The position numbers were made by a program, and so were the translations under genes. The notes beneath the pieces are model-generated. The model ran no database searches, was not told the DNA's origin, and worked only from the letters and a program-made list of their open reading frames with translations. From NCBI RefSeq assembly GCF_028613635.1, contig NZ_JAQRMY010000001.1:539778-603777 (forward strand): a stretch of 64,000 bases of DNA. The letters are read 5' to 3'. This stretch comes from Devosia sp. ZB163 (GTDB lineage Bacteria > Pseudomonadota > Alphaproteobacteria > Rhizobiales > Devosiaceae). Positions 16,956 through 24,816 of this stretch are shown piece after piece (the first letter of the stretch is position 1; every line of letters begins with the position of its first letter).

Positions 16956-17612
16956 TCAGCTCCAATCGATGGTGATCAGGTTCCGGACGCTTTTTACGCC
17001 CGGGGCGCGCCACGCTGCGCGCTCCGCCGCCTCCTTCTCCGCCCAGGACTTCACGGTGCCTCGCAGCGTGACTTCCGAGCCTCCCACCTCGACGGTGATC
17101 CGTTGCGCATCCAGCTCCGCGGTTCGCTTGAGTGCCTCCTGGATCTTGGCCTTGACTTCGAACGGCTCCACCTTCGGCTTGATCGCGATCAGGTTGGAGA
17201 CTCCCTTCACGCCAATCACGCGGCGGATCGCCTCTTCAGCGCGACGGCGCTGATACTCCCACTCGACGTCTCCCTCGAGCGTCAGCCAACCGTCCTTCAC
17301 CACGATCTTGATCAGTTCGTGGGAGAAGGGGAGCTCCGCCTTCAGCTTGGCGACGGCGTCCCGGGCAATTTCGGGATCGGGGCGCTCACTTGAGGAGGGA
17401 AGCCGAACTTCGAGGTCATTGGCTACGGCGCGCACGCCGGAAACGCGCTTGGCCACCCGCTCCGCCTCCCACTTCTGGGTGTAGCTGCGTACGAAGCCCG
17501 TCAGGGTCACGACCCCATCCTTCACCGCGATCGCGATGTCGGTCGCATCGATGTCCGGTTCCCACTTGAGCTCGGCTTCCACGTCCCGACGAATGTCACT
17601 GTCTGTTCTCAT
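16956..17612 (-). CDS. Three-BON-domain protein
   Basis: A 218-residue soluble protein made of three consecutive BON domains: about residues 3-70 ([20 protein letters not shown], then [20 protein letters not shown]), 78-145 ([20 protein letters not shown]) and 150-217 ([20 protein letters not shown]). No signal peptide is visible. It heads the operon of the second BON protein, HdeD remnant, peroxiredoxin and DsbA-type gene. A TTGAC-N4-GTCA box lies 86 bp upstream. BON repeats suggest a membrane-stabilising or shock-protective role, but none is proven for this architecture. Confidence 0.87.
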   Translation of the reverse strand: MRTDSDIRRDVEAELKWEPDIDATDIAIAVKDGVVTLTGFVRSYTQKWEAERVAKRVSGVRAVANDLEVRLPSSSERPDPEIARDAVAKLKAELPFSHELIKIVVKDGWLTLEGDVEWEYQRRRAEEAIRRVIGVKGVSNLIAIKPKVEPFEVKAKIQEALKRTAELDAQRITVEVGGSEVTLRGTVKSWAEKEAAERAAWRAPGVKSVRNLITIDWS

Positions 17613-17691
17613 GTCTCAAACTCCCAATGGGGCTCAGAGCCGATCCGGTCGATCGGTCCGCATCACCCTAAGGAGGGCCGCGCCGGTCGCC

Positions 17692-17704
17692 TTGACCGCT
17701 GTCA
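17692..17704 (-). promoter_or_regulatory. FNR/FixK-type box upstream of the BON operon
   Basis: TTGAC-CGCT-GTCA, centred at 17698.5. A minus-strand TAGGGT at about 17664-17669 is a possible -10 roughly 32 bp away. It would drive the BON-BON-HdeD'-peroxiredoxin-DsbA operon. Confidence 0.55.
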
Positions 17705-17730
17705 CTTTTGAGGCGCGAATTTGAGGCGCG

Positions 17731-17760
17731 AAAAAGCCCCACGGTGAGGCGCCGTGGGGC
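17731..17760 (-). terminator. Rho-independent terminator of the hsp20 operon
   Basis: On the minus strand, GCCCCACGG pairs perfectly with CCGTGGGGC around a 7-nt loop and is followed by TTTTT. It lies just after the stop of the last hsp20 gene and insulates that operon from the BON operon. Confidence 0.88.
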
Positions 17761-17785
17761 TCAGAAGGCAAGCGAGGGAGGGAGG

Positions 17786-18310
17786 TCAGCTTGCCTGAAT
17801 CTTGATCCTTTTTTGACCGGACCGCGACTCGACCGACTTGGGGACCACGATAGTCAGGGCCCCGTTCTTGAAGCGCGCGGCTGCCTGATCGGGCACTGAA
17901 CCCTCGGGCAGAGGGATGGTACGCTCGAGAACACCGACGCTTCGCTCGATCATGACCGCGGTGCCGCTGCTTTCCTGCCGCGCTTGCTGGCGTTCGGCGC
18001 GGATCGACACCGAGCCCGTCCCAACAGTGACCTCGATATCGTCCTCGGAGAAGCCGGGCAGCTCGGCAACGATCTCGACCTCGTTCCCCTTGTCGCGAAC
18101 ATCGACCTTGAAATCGGGCTGTTCTACACCGGAAAATGCCCTCAACACGGCTTGGGGTTGGGAGAATGGCATGAGGTTCCAGAAGCTCCCGAAGGCGCGG
18201 TCCATGTCGGCCTGAAGAGCAAGGATGGGATCGCTATCGCTATCGCGATCTGTCGGCGCCGGTACATTTGCGCGACGCTGACGGAAAGGAACGACATCGA
18301 ATATGCCCAT
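17786..18310 (-). CDS. Small heat shock protein, Hsp20 family (third of three)
   Basis: A 174-residue sHsp. The N-terminal arm MGIFDVVPFRQRR and ADMDRAFGSFWNLM is followed by the alpha-crystallin domain at about 70-165: DFKVDVRDKGNEVEIVAELP, GFSEDDIEVTVGTGSVSIRA, then ERTIPLPEGSVPDQAAARF and the A-x-x-x-n-G-x-L motif as KNGALTIVVPK. It forms oligomers that hold unfolding proteins for DnaK. The ATG at 18310 is preceded by GAGGAGAATGAA. It is last in a three-gene operon ending at a strong terminator. Confidence 0.93.
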   Translation of the reverse strand: MGIFDVVPFRQRRANVPAPTDRDSDSDPILALQADMDRAFGSFWNLMPFSQPQAVLRAFSGVEQPDFKVDVRDKGNEVEIVAELPGFSEDDIEVTVGTGSVSIRAERQQARQESSGTAVMIERSVGVLERTIPLPEGSVPDQAAARFKNGALTIVVPKSVESRSGQKRIKIQAS

Positions 18311-18320
18311 TTCATTCTCC

Positions 18321-18722
18321 TCAGTTGAGCTTGACCGAAATCTTCTTGGACGGCTGCTGCGCTGCTTTGGGCAAGGTGAGGCGAAGCACACCGTTCTTGA
18401 GCACTGCATCGATCCCGTCCCGGTCGATCTGATCGGAGATGACGAACTTCCGCTCGTACGAACCGTCGCGATACTCCGCATAAAGTGGCCTGAGGCCCTC
18501 AGGCGCCGTGGACATCGACTGCGCGGCGATGGTGAGCACGCGTTCGTCGAGAGTGACGTCCAGTGTCTCCGGGTCAGCCCCTGGGACGTCGAGAATCATC
18601 ACCAGGGCATCGGACCGTTCGATGATGTCCGTTGCCGGAATGAAGGTTGGACCGACGCGCGTCGGCTCGGCGCCGTTGCCGTTGGTGGCAGCTGGACGAC
18701 CGTCTTGCTGAAGCTCTGCCAT
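18321..18722 (-). CDS. Small heat shock protein, Hsp20 family (second of three)
   Basis: A 133-residue sHsp with a short, low-complexity N-terminal arm and an alpha-crystallin domain (ALVMILDVPGADPETLDVTL, then YERKFVISDQIDRDGIDAVL and KNGVLRLTLPKAAQQPSKKI). I chose the ATG at 18722 because GGAGG sits seven bases upstream; an earlier ATG at 18737 would overlap the preceding gene's stop. The three paralogues differ strongly in length and N-terminal arm, as in mixed sHsp oligomers. Confidence 0.92.
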   Translation of the reverse strand: MAELQQDGRPAATNGNGAEPTRVGPTFIPATDIIERSDALVMILDVPGADPETLDVTLDERVLTIAAQSMSTAPEGLRPLYAEYRDGSYERKFVISDQIDRDGIDAVLKNGVLRLTLPKAAQQPSKKISVKLN

Positions 18723-18733
18723 GGGTTCCTCCA

Positions 18734-19183
18734 TCACGACGGCTGAACTTTGATGCGCTTGGGACGCTCTGACTCCGGACGCGGTAGCTCAAGGGTCAGC
18801 ACGCCATGTTTGAAGCTCGCCTTCACACCGTCCGGATCGACATGGAACGGTAGAGTAAAGCTGCGCGCGAATGCTCCGGCGGTACGCTCAGCCCGGTGGA
18901 CGACATCCCCTTCGGAGAGCGCTTCGGGTTCGCGGGTGCCGCGAAGAGTCACGGTGTCCTGGTGAACCGAAACATCGAGGGCGTCGGGCTCGACCCCCGG
19001 CACCTCTGCGCACAGAACGGCGTGATCGGCGCTGGCCCATACGTTGATCAAGGGATAGTCGGCCTGGGTGGGGGCGAAGCGCAGGGAACCAATAGCTCGG
19101 TTGAGCTCTGACTGCGCACGCCACATCTGCTGGAATGGATCCATCTGACGGGGGGAGGCGATGGGGACTGGACCTTGCATCAT
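18734..19183 (-). CDS. Small heat shock protein, Hsp20 family (first of three)
   Basis: A 149-residue sHsp with FQQMWRAQSELNRAIG in the N-terminal arm, the alpha-crystallin core (HAVLCAEVPGVEPDALDVSV, then FARSFTLPFHVDPDGVKASF) and KHGVLTLELPRPESERPKRI at the end. It heads the operon and is divergent from cbpA; the shared 140-bp region holds a TGAT-N4-ATCA box. Start ambiguity is one codon (MM). Confidence 0.93.
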   Translation of the reverse strand: MMQGPVPIASPRQMDPFQQMWRAQSELNRAIGSLRFAPTQADYPLINVWASADHAVLCAEVPGVEPDALDVSVHQDTVTLRGTREPEALSEGDVVHRAERTAGAFARSFTLPFHVDPDGVKASFKHGVLTLELPRPESERPKRIKVQPS

Positions 19184-19256
19184 TTTTCGCTGCTCCGGGC
19201 TGAGGTCGTGCTGACGACGACCATCCCAGCTTGCCCCGGCCGCATCGGCGGGTCGC

Positions 19257-19268
19257 TGATGCCCATCA
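19257..19268. promoter_or_regulatory. FNR-type box between the divergent hsp20 operon and cbpA
   Basis: TGAT-GCCC-ATCA, the core of the canonical FNR site. It is 80 bp from the hsp20 start and 62 bp from the cbpA start. A GATAAC element at 19289-19294 lies 29 bp from its centre and could be the -10 for cbpA. I found no convincing sigma-32-type promoter here. Confidence 0.5.
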
Positions 19269-19323
19269 TTTCCCCGGGCCGCAGCAGGGATAACCTTGCC
19301 GCTTTCGATCGCAGGAGCCGGCC

Positions 19324-20226
19324 GTGGCTGCCAATCCGTACCAGGTTCTCGGAGTGAAGAAGGACGCCTCCCAGAAGGAGATCCAACGGGTCTACCGGCA
19401 ACTGGCGAAGAAATCGCATCCCGATCTGCATCCAGGGGACGCTGAGGCCGAGCAGAAGTTCAAGGAACTCACCGCAGCCTACGAGCTGATCGGCGACGCC
19501 GATAAGCGCAAGCGTTTCGATGCCGGCGAGATCGACGCCTCGGGACAGGAGACGCCGAAGCGAAGCTACTATCGCGACTTTGCGGGATCAGAGGCAGGCG
19601 CGGGCGCCTATCGATCAGCCGCCGGGTTCTCCGATTTCGGGGACGCGGAGGACATCTTCTCCAGTATGTTCGGTGGCCGCTCCTTCCGCTCGCGTGGACC
19701 GGACATTCGCTACCGGCTGACGATCGACTTCCTCGATGCCGTCAATGGCGGCACGAAACAGGTGACGCTGGCGGACGGCTCGAGCATCGACGTCAGTATT
19801 CCGCCGGGGACGCGTGACGGCCAGGTTCTGCGACTGCGCGGGAAGGGCCAGCCTGGCACCGGGGGAGGTCCCCCGGGCGACGCTCTCGTCGAAATCGTCG
19901 TGCGGCCGCACCCCTTTTTCACGCGCGATGCTGACGACATTCGGCTCGAGCTCCCTATATCCCTCACCGAGGCGGTGCTCGGCGGCAAGGTTAAGGCGCC
20001 GACGCCGACCGGTACCGTTATGGTCACTGTGCCCAAATGGTCGAGTAGCGGCAGGGTGCTTCGGATACGCGGTCGCGGCGTACCTCGCCGCGACGGATCT
20101 CGCGGAGACGCCTATGCTCGTCTCGCCATTGTCCTGCCTCAGAAGCCGGATGCGGAGCTCGAAAAGTTTGCCACCGGCTGGTCCGCCGGCAAGGCGCATC
20201 AGCCCCGCCAGCATATGGGAGTGTGA
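19324..20226 (+). CDS. cbpA: DnaJ-class co-chaperone CbpA
   Basis: A 300-residue class II J-protein. The J-domain is at about residues 4-68 with the HPD motif (AKKSHPDLHPGDAEAE). A short Gly-containing linker follows, with no zinc-finger cysteines. The C-terminal substrate-binding domains hold GPDIRYRLTIDFLDAVNGGT, SIPPGTRDGQVLRLRGKGQP and PISLTEAVLGGKVKAPTPTG. It stimulates DnaK ATPase and delivers substrates. The start is GTG with GGAG about eight bases upstream. Its stop overlaps the start of cbpM (TGATG), the classic CbpA-CbpM pairing. Confidence 0.93.
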   Translation: MAANPYQVLGVKKDASQKEIQRVYRQLAKKSHPDLHPGDAEAEQKFKELTAAYELIGDADKRKRFDAGEIDASGQETPKRSYYRDFAGSEAGAGAYRSAAGFSDFGDAEDIFSSMFGGRSFRSRGPDIRYRLTIDFLDAVNGGTKQVTLADGSSIDVSIPPGTRDGQVLRLRGKGQPGTGGGPPGDALVEIVVRPHPFFTRDADDIRLELPISLTEAVLGGKVKAPTPTGTVMVTVPKWSSSGRVLRIRGRGVPRRDGSRGDAYARLAIVLPQKPDAELEKFATGWSAGKAHQPRQHMGV

Positions 20227-20489
20227 TGCTCACGACTGCGGAACTTTGCGACGAACTGCACATCGGACGCGATCTCCTGGACCGCTGGATCGCCAGCGGC
20301 TGGCTTAACCCGGCCACCGAAGGCAGCGTCGCCAGTTACGCCGACATCGACATCGCTCGCGCCCGTCTCATCCTCGAGCTAAGCACTGATTTCGAGGTGA
20401 ACGAGCAGGGGATCGGCATCATCATCGATCTCATCGACCAGATACACGGTTTACGTTTCGCGCTGCGGCATGTTCTCGACATCCGCTAG
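20226..20489 (+). CDS. cbpM: CbpA modulator CbpM (MerR-like helix-turn-helix fold)
   Basis: An 87-residue protein with TTAELCDELHIGRDLLDRWIA at the N-terminus and ADIDIARARLILELSTDFEV, then EQGIGIIIDLIDQIHGLRFAL, matching the CbpM/MerR_2 fold. In E. coli CbpM binds the J-domain of CbpA and restrains it. Translation is coupled to cbpA through TGATG. A GTG one codon earlier is the alternative start. Confidence 0.9.
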   Translation: MLTTAELCDELHIGRDLLDRWIASGWLNPATEGSVASYADIDIARARLILELSTDFEVNEQGIGIIIDLIDQIHGLRFALRHVLDIR

Positions 20490-20505
20490 CCCGTACAGTC
20501 CGGAA

Positions 20506-21075
20506 TCAGTCGGCGCCAATTCCGATCCCCTCGTTATCGACCACTCCAACCTTTGCCGGCCGCAGCAATCGATCGTGGATCATATAGCCGGGCAGGATTA
20601 CTTCCATCACCTGGCCGGTATCGAGGCCCGGCTCAGCGCGCTGGTAGACAGCCTCGTGGTAGCGGGGGTCGAACCGCTCGCCCAGGGGTTCGATCTTGCG
20701 GATGCCGTGCTTGGCCAGGGCTGCAAGCAGGTTGCGCTCGGTAGCGACTACCCCCGAGAGCAAACTTTCGACGCCGCCTTGTGGCGAACTCTCCACCGCC
20801 CGGCGCAGGTTGTCGACCGACTCCAGCAGGTCCCCCGCCAGCTGTGCGGCGGCGAAACGCACGGCTTCATCGCGTTCCCGCGCTGCAAGCTTTCGCACAT
20901 TGTCCTGATCGGCAAGAGCGCTCCGAAGAGCCTCGCGTGTTTCGACGAGAGCCCTCTCGTTCGCGGCCAGACGCTCGTGAACGTCCGGCTCTCCTATTGG
21001 ATCGCCGTCAACGCTCTGGTCGTCCCGCGGAGGCGGCTCAGCCGCGTTCTGGTCGCCCGGATGTGGTCGTGTCAT
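20506..21075 (-). CDS. grpE: Nucleotide exchange factor GrpE
   Basis: A 189-residue GrpE. Acidic and Pro-rich residues 1-32 precede a long coiled coil (RLAANERALVETREALRSAL), and the beta domain has GERFDPRYHEAVYQ and LPGYMIHDRLLRPAKVGV. It releases ADP from DnaK. The sequence looks less standard than a housekeeping GrpE, fitting a second, stress-specific copy, although the housekeeping copy is outside the window and I cannot compare them. It lies 26 nt downstream of dnaK. Confidence 0.93.
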   Translation of the reverse strand: MTRPHPGDQNAAEPPPRDDQSVDGDPIGEPDVHERLAANERALVETREALRSALADQDNVRKLAARERDEAVRFAAAQLAGDLLESVDNLRRAVESSPQGGVESLLSGVVATERNLLAALAKHGIRKIEPLGERFDPRYHEAVYQRAEPGLDTGQVMEVILPGYMIHDRLLRPAKVGVVDNEGIGIGAD

Positions 21076-21101
21076 GCTCGTCTCGACTTCATCGCAGTGC
21101 C

Positions 21102-23009
21102 CTAGGGCGATCCATGGGTTTGGTTGTCGTCGACATCTTCAAACTCGGCATCGACGACATCGTCGTCGCCCCCGGGCGTGCCGCCAGCGCCATCGCTGCT
21201 GTCGGCGGAGCTTGTCTGTGATGCAGCCTGAAGCTGTTGCGTCGCTCCTGCGAGCGCGGTTGTCTTGGCATCGATGTCCGCCTTGTTGTCCGTAGTCATG
21301 GCGGTCTGGAGCTCGGTGATCGCGGTCTCGACCGATTCCTTCTGGTTCGGCGCCTTGTCTCCCGCCTCGGTGAGGGCGCGTTGTCCTGCGGCGATCTGAG
21401 CGTCTGCCTGGTTCCTGGATTCAATCAGCGCCCGCCGAGCCTTGTCGGCCTCCGCATTCTGCTCGGCCTCCTTGATCATGCGGTCGATGTCCTGCTGGGT
21501 TAGCCCGCCAGAACTCTCGATCTTGATCTGCTGCTCCTTGCCGCTCTGCTTGTCCTTGGCGGAAACGTTGACGATCCCATTGGCATCGATGTCGAAGGTG
21601 ACTTCGATCTGCGGAACGCCACGCGGCGCTGGCGGAATGCCGACGAGATCGAACTGGCCAAGCAGCTTGTTGTCGGCGGCGAGTTCGCGCTCGCCTTGGA
21701 AGACCCGAATGGTCACAGCATTCTGGTTGTCCTCGGCCGTCGAGAACGTCTGGCTCTTCTTTGTCGGGACGGTCGTGTTGCGCTCGATCAGCTTGGTGAA
21801 CACGCCGCCGAGCGTCTCGATGCCGAGCGACAGTGGCGTCACGTCGAGCAGCAGGACATTGGAAATGTCGCCTTGCAGGACGCCGGCCTGGATGGCGGCG
21901 CCGATGGCGACGACTTCGTCGGGATTGACGCCCTGGTGCGGTTCTTTCTTGAACAGGCCTTTGACCGTCTCCTGCACCTTGGGCATGCGCGTCTGGCCGC
22001 CGACAAGCACGACTTCCTCGAGCTCATCGGCCTTCAACTTGGCGTCCTTGAGGGCAGCCTCGCACGGTGGCACTGTGCGCTGGATGAGGTCGCCAACCAG
22101 TTCCTCGAGCTTGGCCCGCCGAATCTTGATCTCGAGATGTCGCGGGCCGGACGCGTCGGCGGTGATAAACGGCAGGCTGGCCGTCGTCTCGAGGGTCGAG
22201 GATAGCTCGATCTTCGCTTTCTCGGCTGCGTCCTTGAGCCGCTGCAGCGCAAGCCGGTCCTGCCTGAGGTCGATACCCTGGTCTTTCTTGAATTCCTCGG
22301 CGAGGTAGTCGACGAGGCGCTTGTCGAAATCCTCGCCGCCGAGGAACGTGTCACCGTTGGTCGCCCGCACCTCGAACACTCCGTCCCCGATATCGAGAAT
22401 GGAGATGTCGAACGTGCCGCCGCCAAGGTCATAAACCGCGACTTCGCCATGTCCTTGCTTCTCGAGGCCATAAGCGAGAGCCGCCGCCGTCGGCTCATTG
22501 ATGATGCGCAGCACCTCCAGTCCTGCGATCTGTCCGGCATCCTTGGTGGCCTGACGCTGCGAGTCGTTGAAATAGGCAGGAACCGTGATCACAGCCTGGG
22601 TGACTTTGTCGCCGAGGTAGCGCTCCGCAGTTTCCTTCATCTTGGTGAGGATGAAGGAGCTGATCTGGCTTGGGCTGTACTTCTTGCCCGCGCATTCGAC
22701 CCAAGCGTCCCCATTGGGACCGGGTACAATCTTGTAGGGCACCAGCCCCTTATCCTTATCTACGATAGGATCGTCGTAGCGCCGGCCGATAAGACGCTTG
22801 ATGGCAAAGACCGTGTTCTCCGGGTTGGTTACGGCCTGGCGCTTGGCCGGCCATCCCACCAGGATTTGCCCATCCTTGGAGAAGGCTACGTATGAGGGGG
22901 TAGTCCGCTGGCCTTCCTCGTTCTCAATGACTTTGGACTGCCGGCCTTCCATAACCGCCACGCAGCTATTGGTGGTCCCGAGATCGATGCCGATCACTCG
23001 CTTGGCCAT
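21102..23009 (-). CDS. dnaK: Hsp70 chaperone DnaK
   Basis: A full-length 635-residue Hsp70. The ATPase domain has [36 protein letters not shown] and [20 protein letters not shown]. The interdomain linker is [14 protein letters not shown] and the substrate-binding domain includes ITVRVF-type strands and [20 protein letters not shown]. The lid is Gln/Ala-rich. It ends in [21 protein letters not shown], the usual EEVD-like acidic tail plus a short extension. Its partner grpE follows, but the J-protein is a CbpA type on the other strand rather than dnaJ, so this is probably an accessory DnaK. AAGGAGACGAGCA precedes the ATG, and a TTGAC-N4-GTCA box lies about 98 bp upstream. Confidence 0.95.
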   Translation of the reverse strand: MAKRVIGIDLGTTNSCVAVMEGRQSKVIENEEGQRTTPSYVAFSKDGQILVGWPAKRQAVTNPENTVFAIKRLIGRRYDDPIVDKDKGLVPYKIVPGPNGDAWVECAGKKYSPSQISSFILTKMKETAERYLGDKVTQAVITVPAYFNDSQRQATKDAGQIAGLEVLRIINEPTAAALAYGLEKQGHGEVAVYDLGGGTFDISILDIGDGVFEVRATNGDTFLGGEDFDKRLVDYLAEEFKKDQGIDLRQDRLALQRLKDAAEKAKIELSSTLETTASLPFITADASGPRHLEIKIRRAKLEELVGDLIQRTVPPCEAALKDAKLKADELEEVVLVGGQTRMPKVQETVKGLFKKEPHQGVNPDEVVAIGAAIQAGVLQGDISNVLLLDVTPLSLGIETLGGVFTKLIERNTTVPTKKSQTFSTAEDNQNAVTIRVFQGERELAADNKLLGQFDLVGIPPAPRGVPQIEVTFDIDANGIVNVSAKDKQSGKEQQIKIESSGGLTQQDIDRMIKEAEQNAEADKARRALIESRNQADAQIAAGQRALTEAGDKAPNQKESVETAITELQTAMTTDNKADIDAKTTALAGATQQLQAASQTSSADSSDGAGGTPGGDDDVVDAEFEDVDDNQTHGSP

Positions 23010-23100
23010 TGCTCGTCTCCTTCAACCGGCGCGATGGCGCCGCGTAGCGCGGGCCTGGTCGGTGCCTGTCGCATCCTCGCGCGCGTGCGGGACGCGCGCG

Positions 23101-23114
23101 TTGACGGACGTCAG
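23101..23114 (-). promoter_or_regulatory. FNR/FixK-type box upstream of dnaK
   Basis: TTGAC-GGAC-GTCAG, centred at 23107.5 and overlapping the stop codon of the upstream gene. It is 98 bp from the dnaK ATG. A possible -10, AGGATG, lies about 32 bp downstream of the centre. No better promoter is visible between the two genes. Confidence 0.5.
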
Positions 23115-23788
23115 TGGGTTGGATGCTTGAGCATTGGATCAGGTTGGATATCTCCGAGTGGCAGGTCGCTTGTCCGCTTGCCGATCTCGATCTCATGGAC
23201 GCGAACTGCGTCGGCTCCGCTCTTCTGCAGGATCTCCTGGGCACGCCACTCGTGTTCGGGGTCGTGAACGCGCACCCAGACGACGACTCCCCCTGCCGCC
23301 AGGTTGTCTTCAATCCCGTTCTCAAAGGTCCTGAGCAGCTTGCGGGCCAAACCGAAACCGATGAGACCGGCGGCGAGCCCGGCGACAGCCGCAACGATGA
23401 GGGCGGGGAGGGCGCCACCGCCGCTTGCCACGACCGCTGCTCCGCCAGCAAACGCGCCAACGACGAATAGAGATTGGAAGACGGCGATCATGGTCAGTCG
23501 CTGATCTTCCCGAGTGACGAGGGAATGTCGCGGGGCATTCGGCACGTCGGCAAGCTCTTCGACCGCCACCACCGTGCCAAGTCGACGATAAACGACATCA
23601 ACATCGCCGAGAACGTCGATGTCGCTGCGGTCAAAGCCGGCCGTCAGCAGTTCTTTGATCGCCCGTTCCAGAGCGTCCCTGGTTCTGAACACGCCCACCG
23701 CTTCGCGGGCGATCGATGTCTCCAACAATGTGTCTTCAGGGATCACAGTACTAACCACCGTTCGATACTGGTTCGTCACGAACCACAA
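23111..23788 (-). CDS. General-stress-like membrane protein with glycine-rich hairpin
   Basis: About 225 residues. The N-terminal part resembles the alpha/beta domain of YflT-like general stress proteins (EAVGVFRTRDALERAIKELL, then AGFDRSDIDVLGD). A Gly/Ala-rich membrane hairpin follows (FVVGAFAGGAAVVASGGGAL, LIVAAVAGLAAGLIGFGLA), then a soluble tail with GGVVVWVRVHDPEHEWRAQE. The layout parallels the DUF1269 protein in this island. The initiation codon is uncertain: TTG at 23788 abuts the preceding crp stop, and GTG codons follow within 45 nt. It is likely cotranscribed with the Crp/Fnr gene. Confidence 0.68.
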   Translation of the reverse strand: MWFVTNQYRTVVSTVIPEDTLLETSIAREAVGVFRTRDALERAIKELLTAGFDRSDIDVLGDVDVVYRRLGTVVAVEELADVPNAPRHSLVTREDQRLTMIAVFQSLFVVGAFAGGAAVVASGGGALPALIVAAVAGLAAGLIGFGLARKLLRTFENGIEDNLAAGGVVVWVRVHDPEHEWRAQEILQKSGADAVRVHEIEIGKRTSDLPLGDIQPDPMLKHPTH

Positions 23789-24466
23789 TCAATCCAGGTA
23801 ACGTGGCTCGATCGTCTGCAGATTCCTTGGGCTGCCGAGGTGGATGGTGCCCAATACCCTCAACTCGGTGATGGCGCGGCTCACCGTCTCCGCCGAGATA
23901 CCGAGCTGGTCGGCAATGTCGTAGCGCGACACTGGCAACGTGATACCGCTGCCTCGGCGATTAGGCAGCCGATCGAACATGTTGGAGAGAAAGGCCCGGA
24001 CCTTTTCCGCAGCTGTCATGGTGCCGACGACGAGCAGATGCTCCTGCAGTCGTGCGATAGTCGAAATGGTCCGTTCTCGTATCGCACGTGCAACAAGGGG
24101 GTCGGCATCGGCTGCCGCCTCGATCTGGCTTCGCGAATAACTCGCGACAATGGTGTCGGCCGCAATCGCCTGCACCGCGAAACGATGGGCAGTTTCGACC
24201 GTAAAGCCGAAGAAATCCCCAGGAAGCAGAATGTCCACGATCCGCCGCCGGCCGTCCGGTCGCACCATGTATTGGCGGCAAGCTCCCGAGATCACGCAGT
24301 ACCAGTCGTCCGCGCTGTTGCCCTGGTAGACGATGTCCTGGTCGCGCGGCCAGCGCTTGATCCTGGCAAAGGGCCGTAGGATTTGGGGCCCGGTGGATGC
24401 TTGTACGGGCTCTGCCGCGAGAAAGGGAGTGAGTGCGGCAGGGCCAACGGTAACGTGCATGCTCAT
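23789..24466 (-). CDS. Crp/Fnr-family regulator, FixK-like
   Basis: A 225-residue regulator. The cyclic-nucleotide-like beta-roll is at about residues 30-110 (QDIVYQGNSADDWYCVISGA, then RRIVDILLPGDFFGF), followed by a dimer helix and a winged HTH at about 165-215 (YDIADQLGISAETVSRAITE). The recognition helix carries E-T-V-S-R, the E-x2-S-R pattern by which FNR and FixK read TTGA half-sites. The N-terminal cysteine cluster needed for an Fe-S FNR is absent, so it is not itself an oxygen sensor of that type. The ATG at 24466 has GGAGG six bases upstream. It is the best candidate to bind the boxes found across this island. Confidence 0.92.
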   Translation of the reverse strand: MSMHVTVGPAALTPFLAAEPVQASTGPQILRPFARIKRWPRDQDIVYQGNSADDWYCVISGACRQYMVRPDGRRRIVDILLPGDFFGFTVETAHRFAVQAIAADTIVASYSRSQIEAAADADPLVARAIRERTISTIARLQEHLLVVGTMTAAEKVRAFLSNMFDRLPNRRGSGITLPVSRYDIADQLGISAETVSRAITELRVLGTIHLGSPRNLQTIEPRYLD

Positions 24467-24499
24467 GATGGCCTCCATGTCTGGGATGGACCGTGGTCC

Positions 24500-24515
24500 G
24501 TCGACTTGGGTCGAC
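24500..24515. promoter_or_regulatory. GTCGAC-N4-GTCGAC inverted repeat upstream of the Crp/Fnr gene
   Basis: GTCGAC-TTGG-GTCGAC, immediately beside GGACC-GT-GGTCC at 24488-24499. It is 34-49 bp upstream of the Crp/Fnr start, within the expected promoter. It could be the binding site of the FixJ-like regulator or an autoregulatory site. Nothing in the sequence decides this. Confidence 0.3.
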
Positions 24516-24560
24516 CTCGCCAGCCTCACGGAACTTGCATTCGATGCCTATAGCGGGGAT

Positions 24561-24588
24561 GCCCGTTAAGGGAGTTCCCGTAACGGGC
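24561..24588. promoter_or_regulatory. 28-bp near-perfect palindrome between the Crp/Fnr gene and a divergent gene
   Basis: Arms GCCCGTTAAGGGA and TCCCGTAACGGGC separated by GT, with one mismatch per arm pair. There is no T-run, so it is more likely an operator than a terminator. The rest of the 350-bp divergent region (24467-24816) holds no recognisable gene. Confidence 0.45.
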
Positions 24589-24816
24589 AGCGTGACGTTT
24601 CGCCTGCAGTTCGGCAGACGCGTCGGTCTCTGAGCCTCGCGCATTCCCTTCAACAGCGCCTTCCGCGCCCGGTCTCTGCGTCTATCCCGGGCCCATCGTC
24701 CAGGCGGAAAGCTGTGGTCAGGCGTCTAAATGAACATTAATGAAACCTGTCCGAATGGTAAGTTCCGATCCTCTCTCCGATTTGAGAAACTCGCCGCGTC
24801 TATCTGGAGACCAAGC

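Noticed and set aside
19184-19323. Sigma-32 heat-shock promoter between hsp20 and cbpA
   Set aside because: CTTGCC-like stretches occur, but no paired -10 of the heat-shock type with proper spacing could be found.
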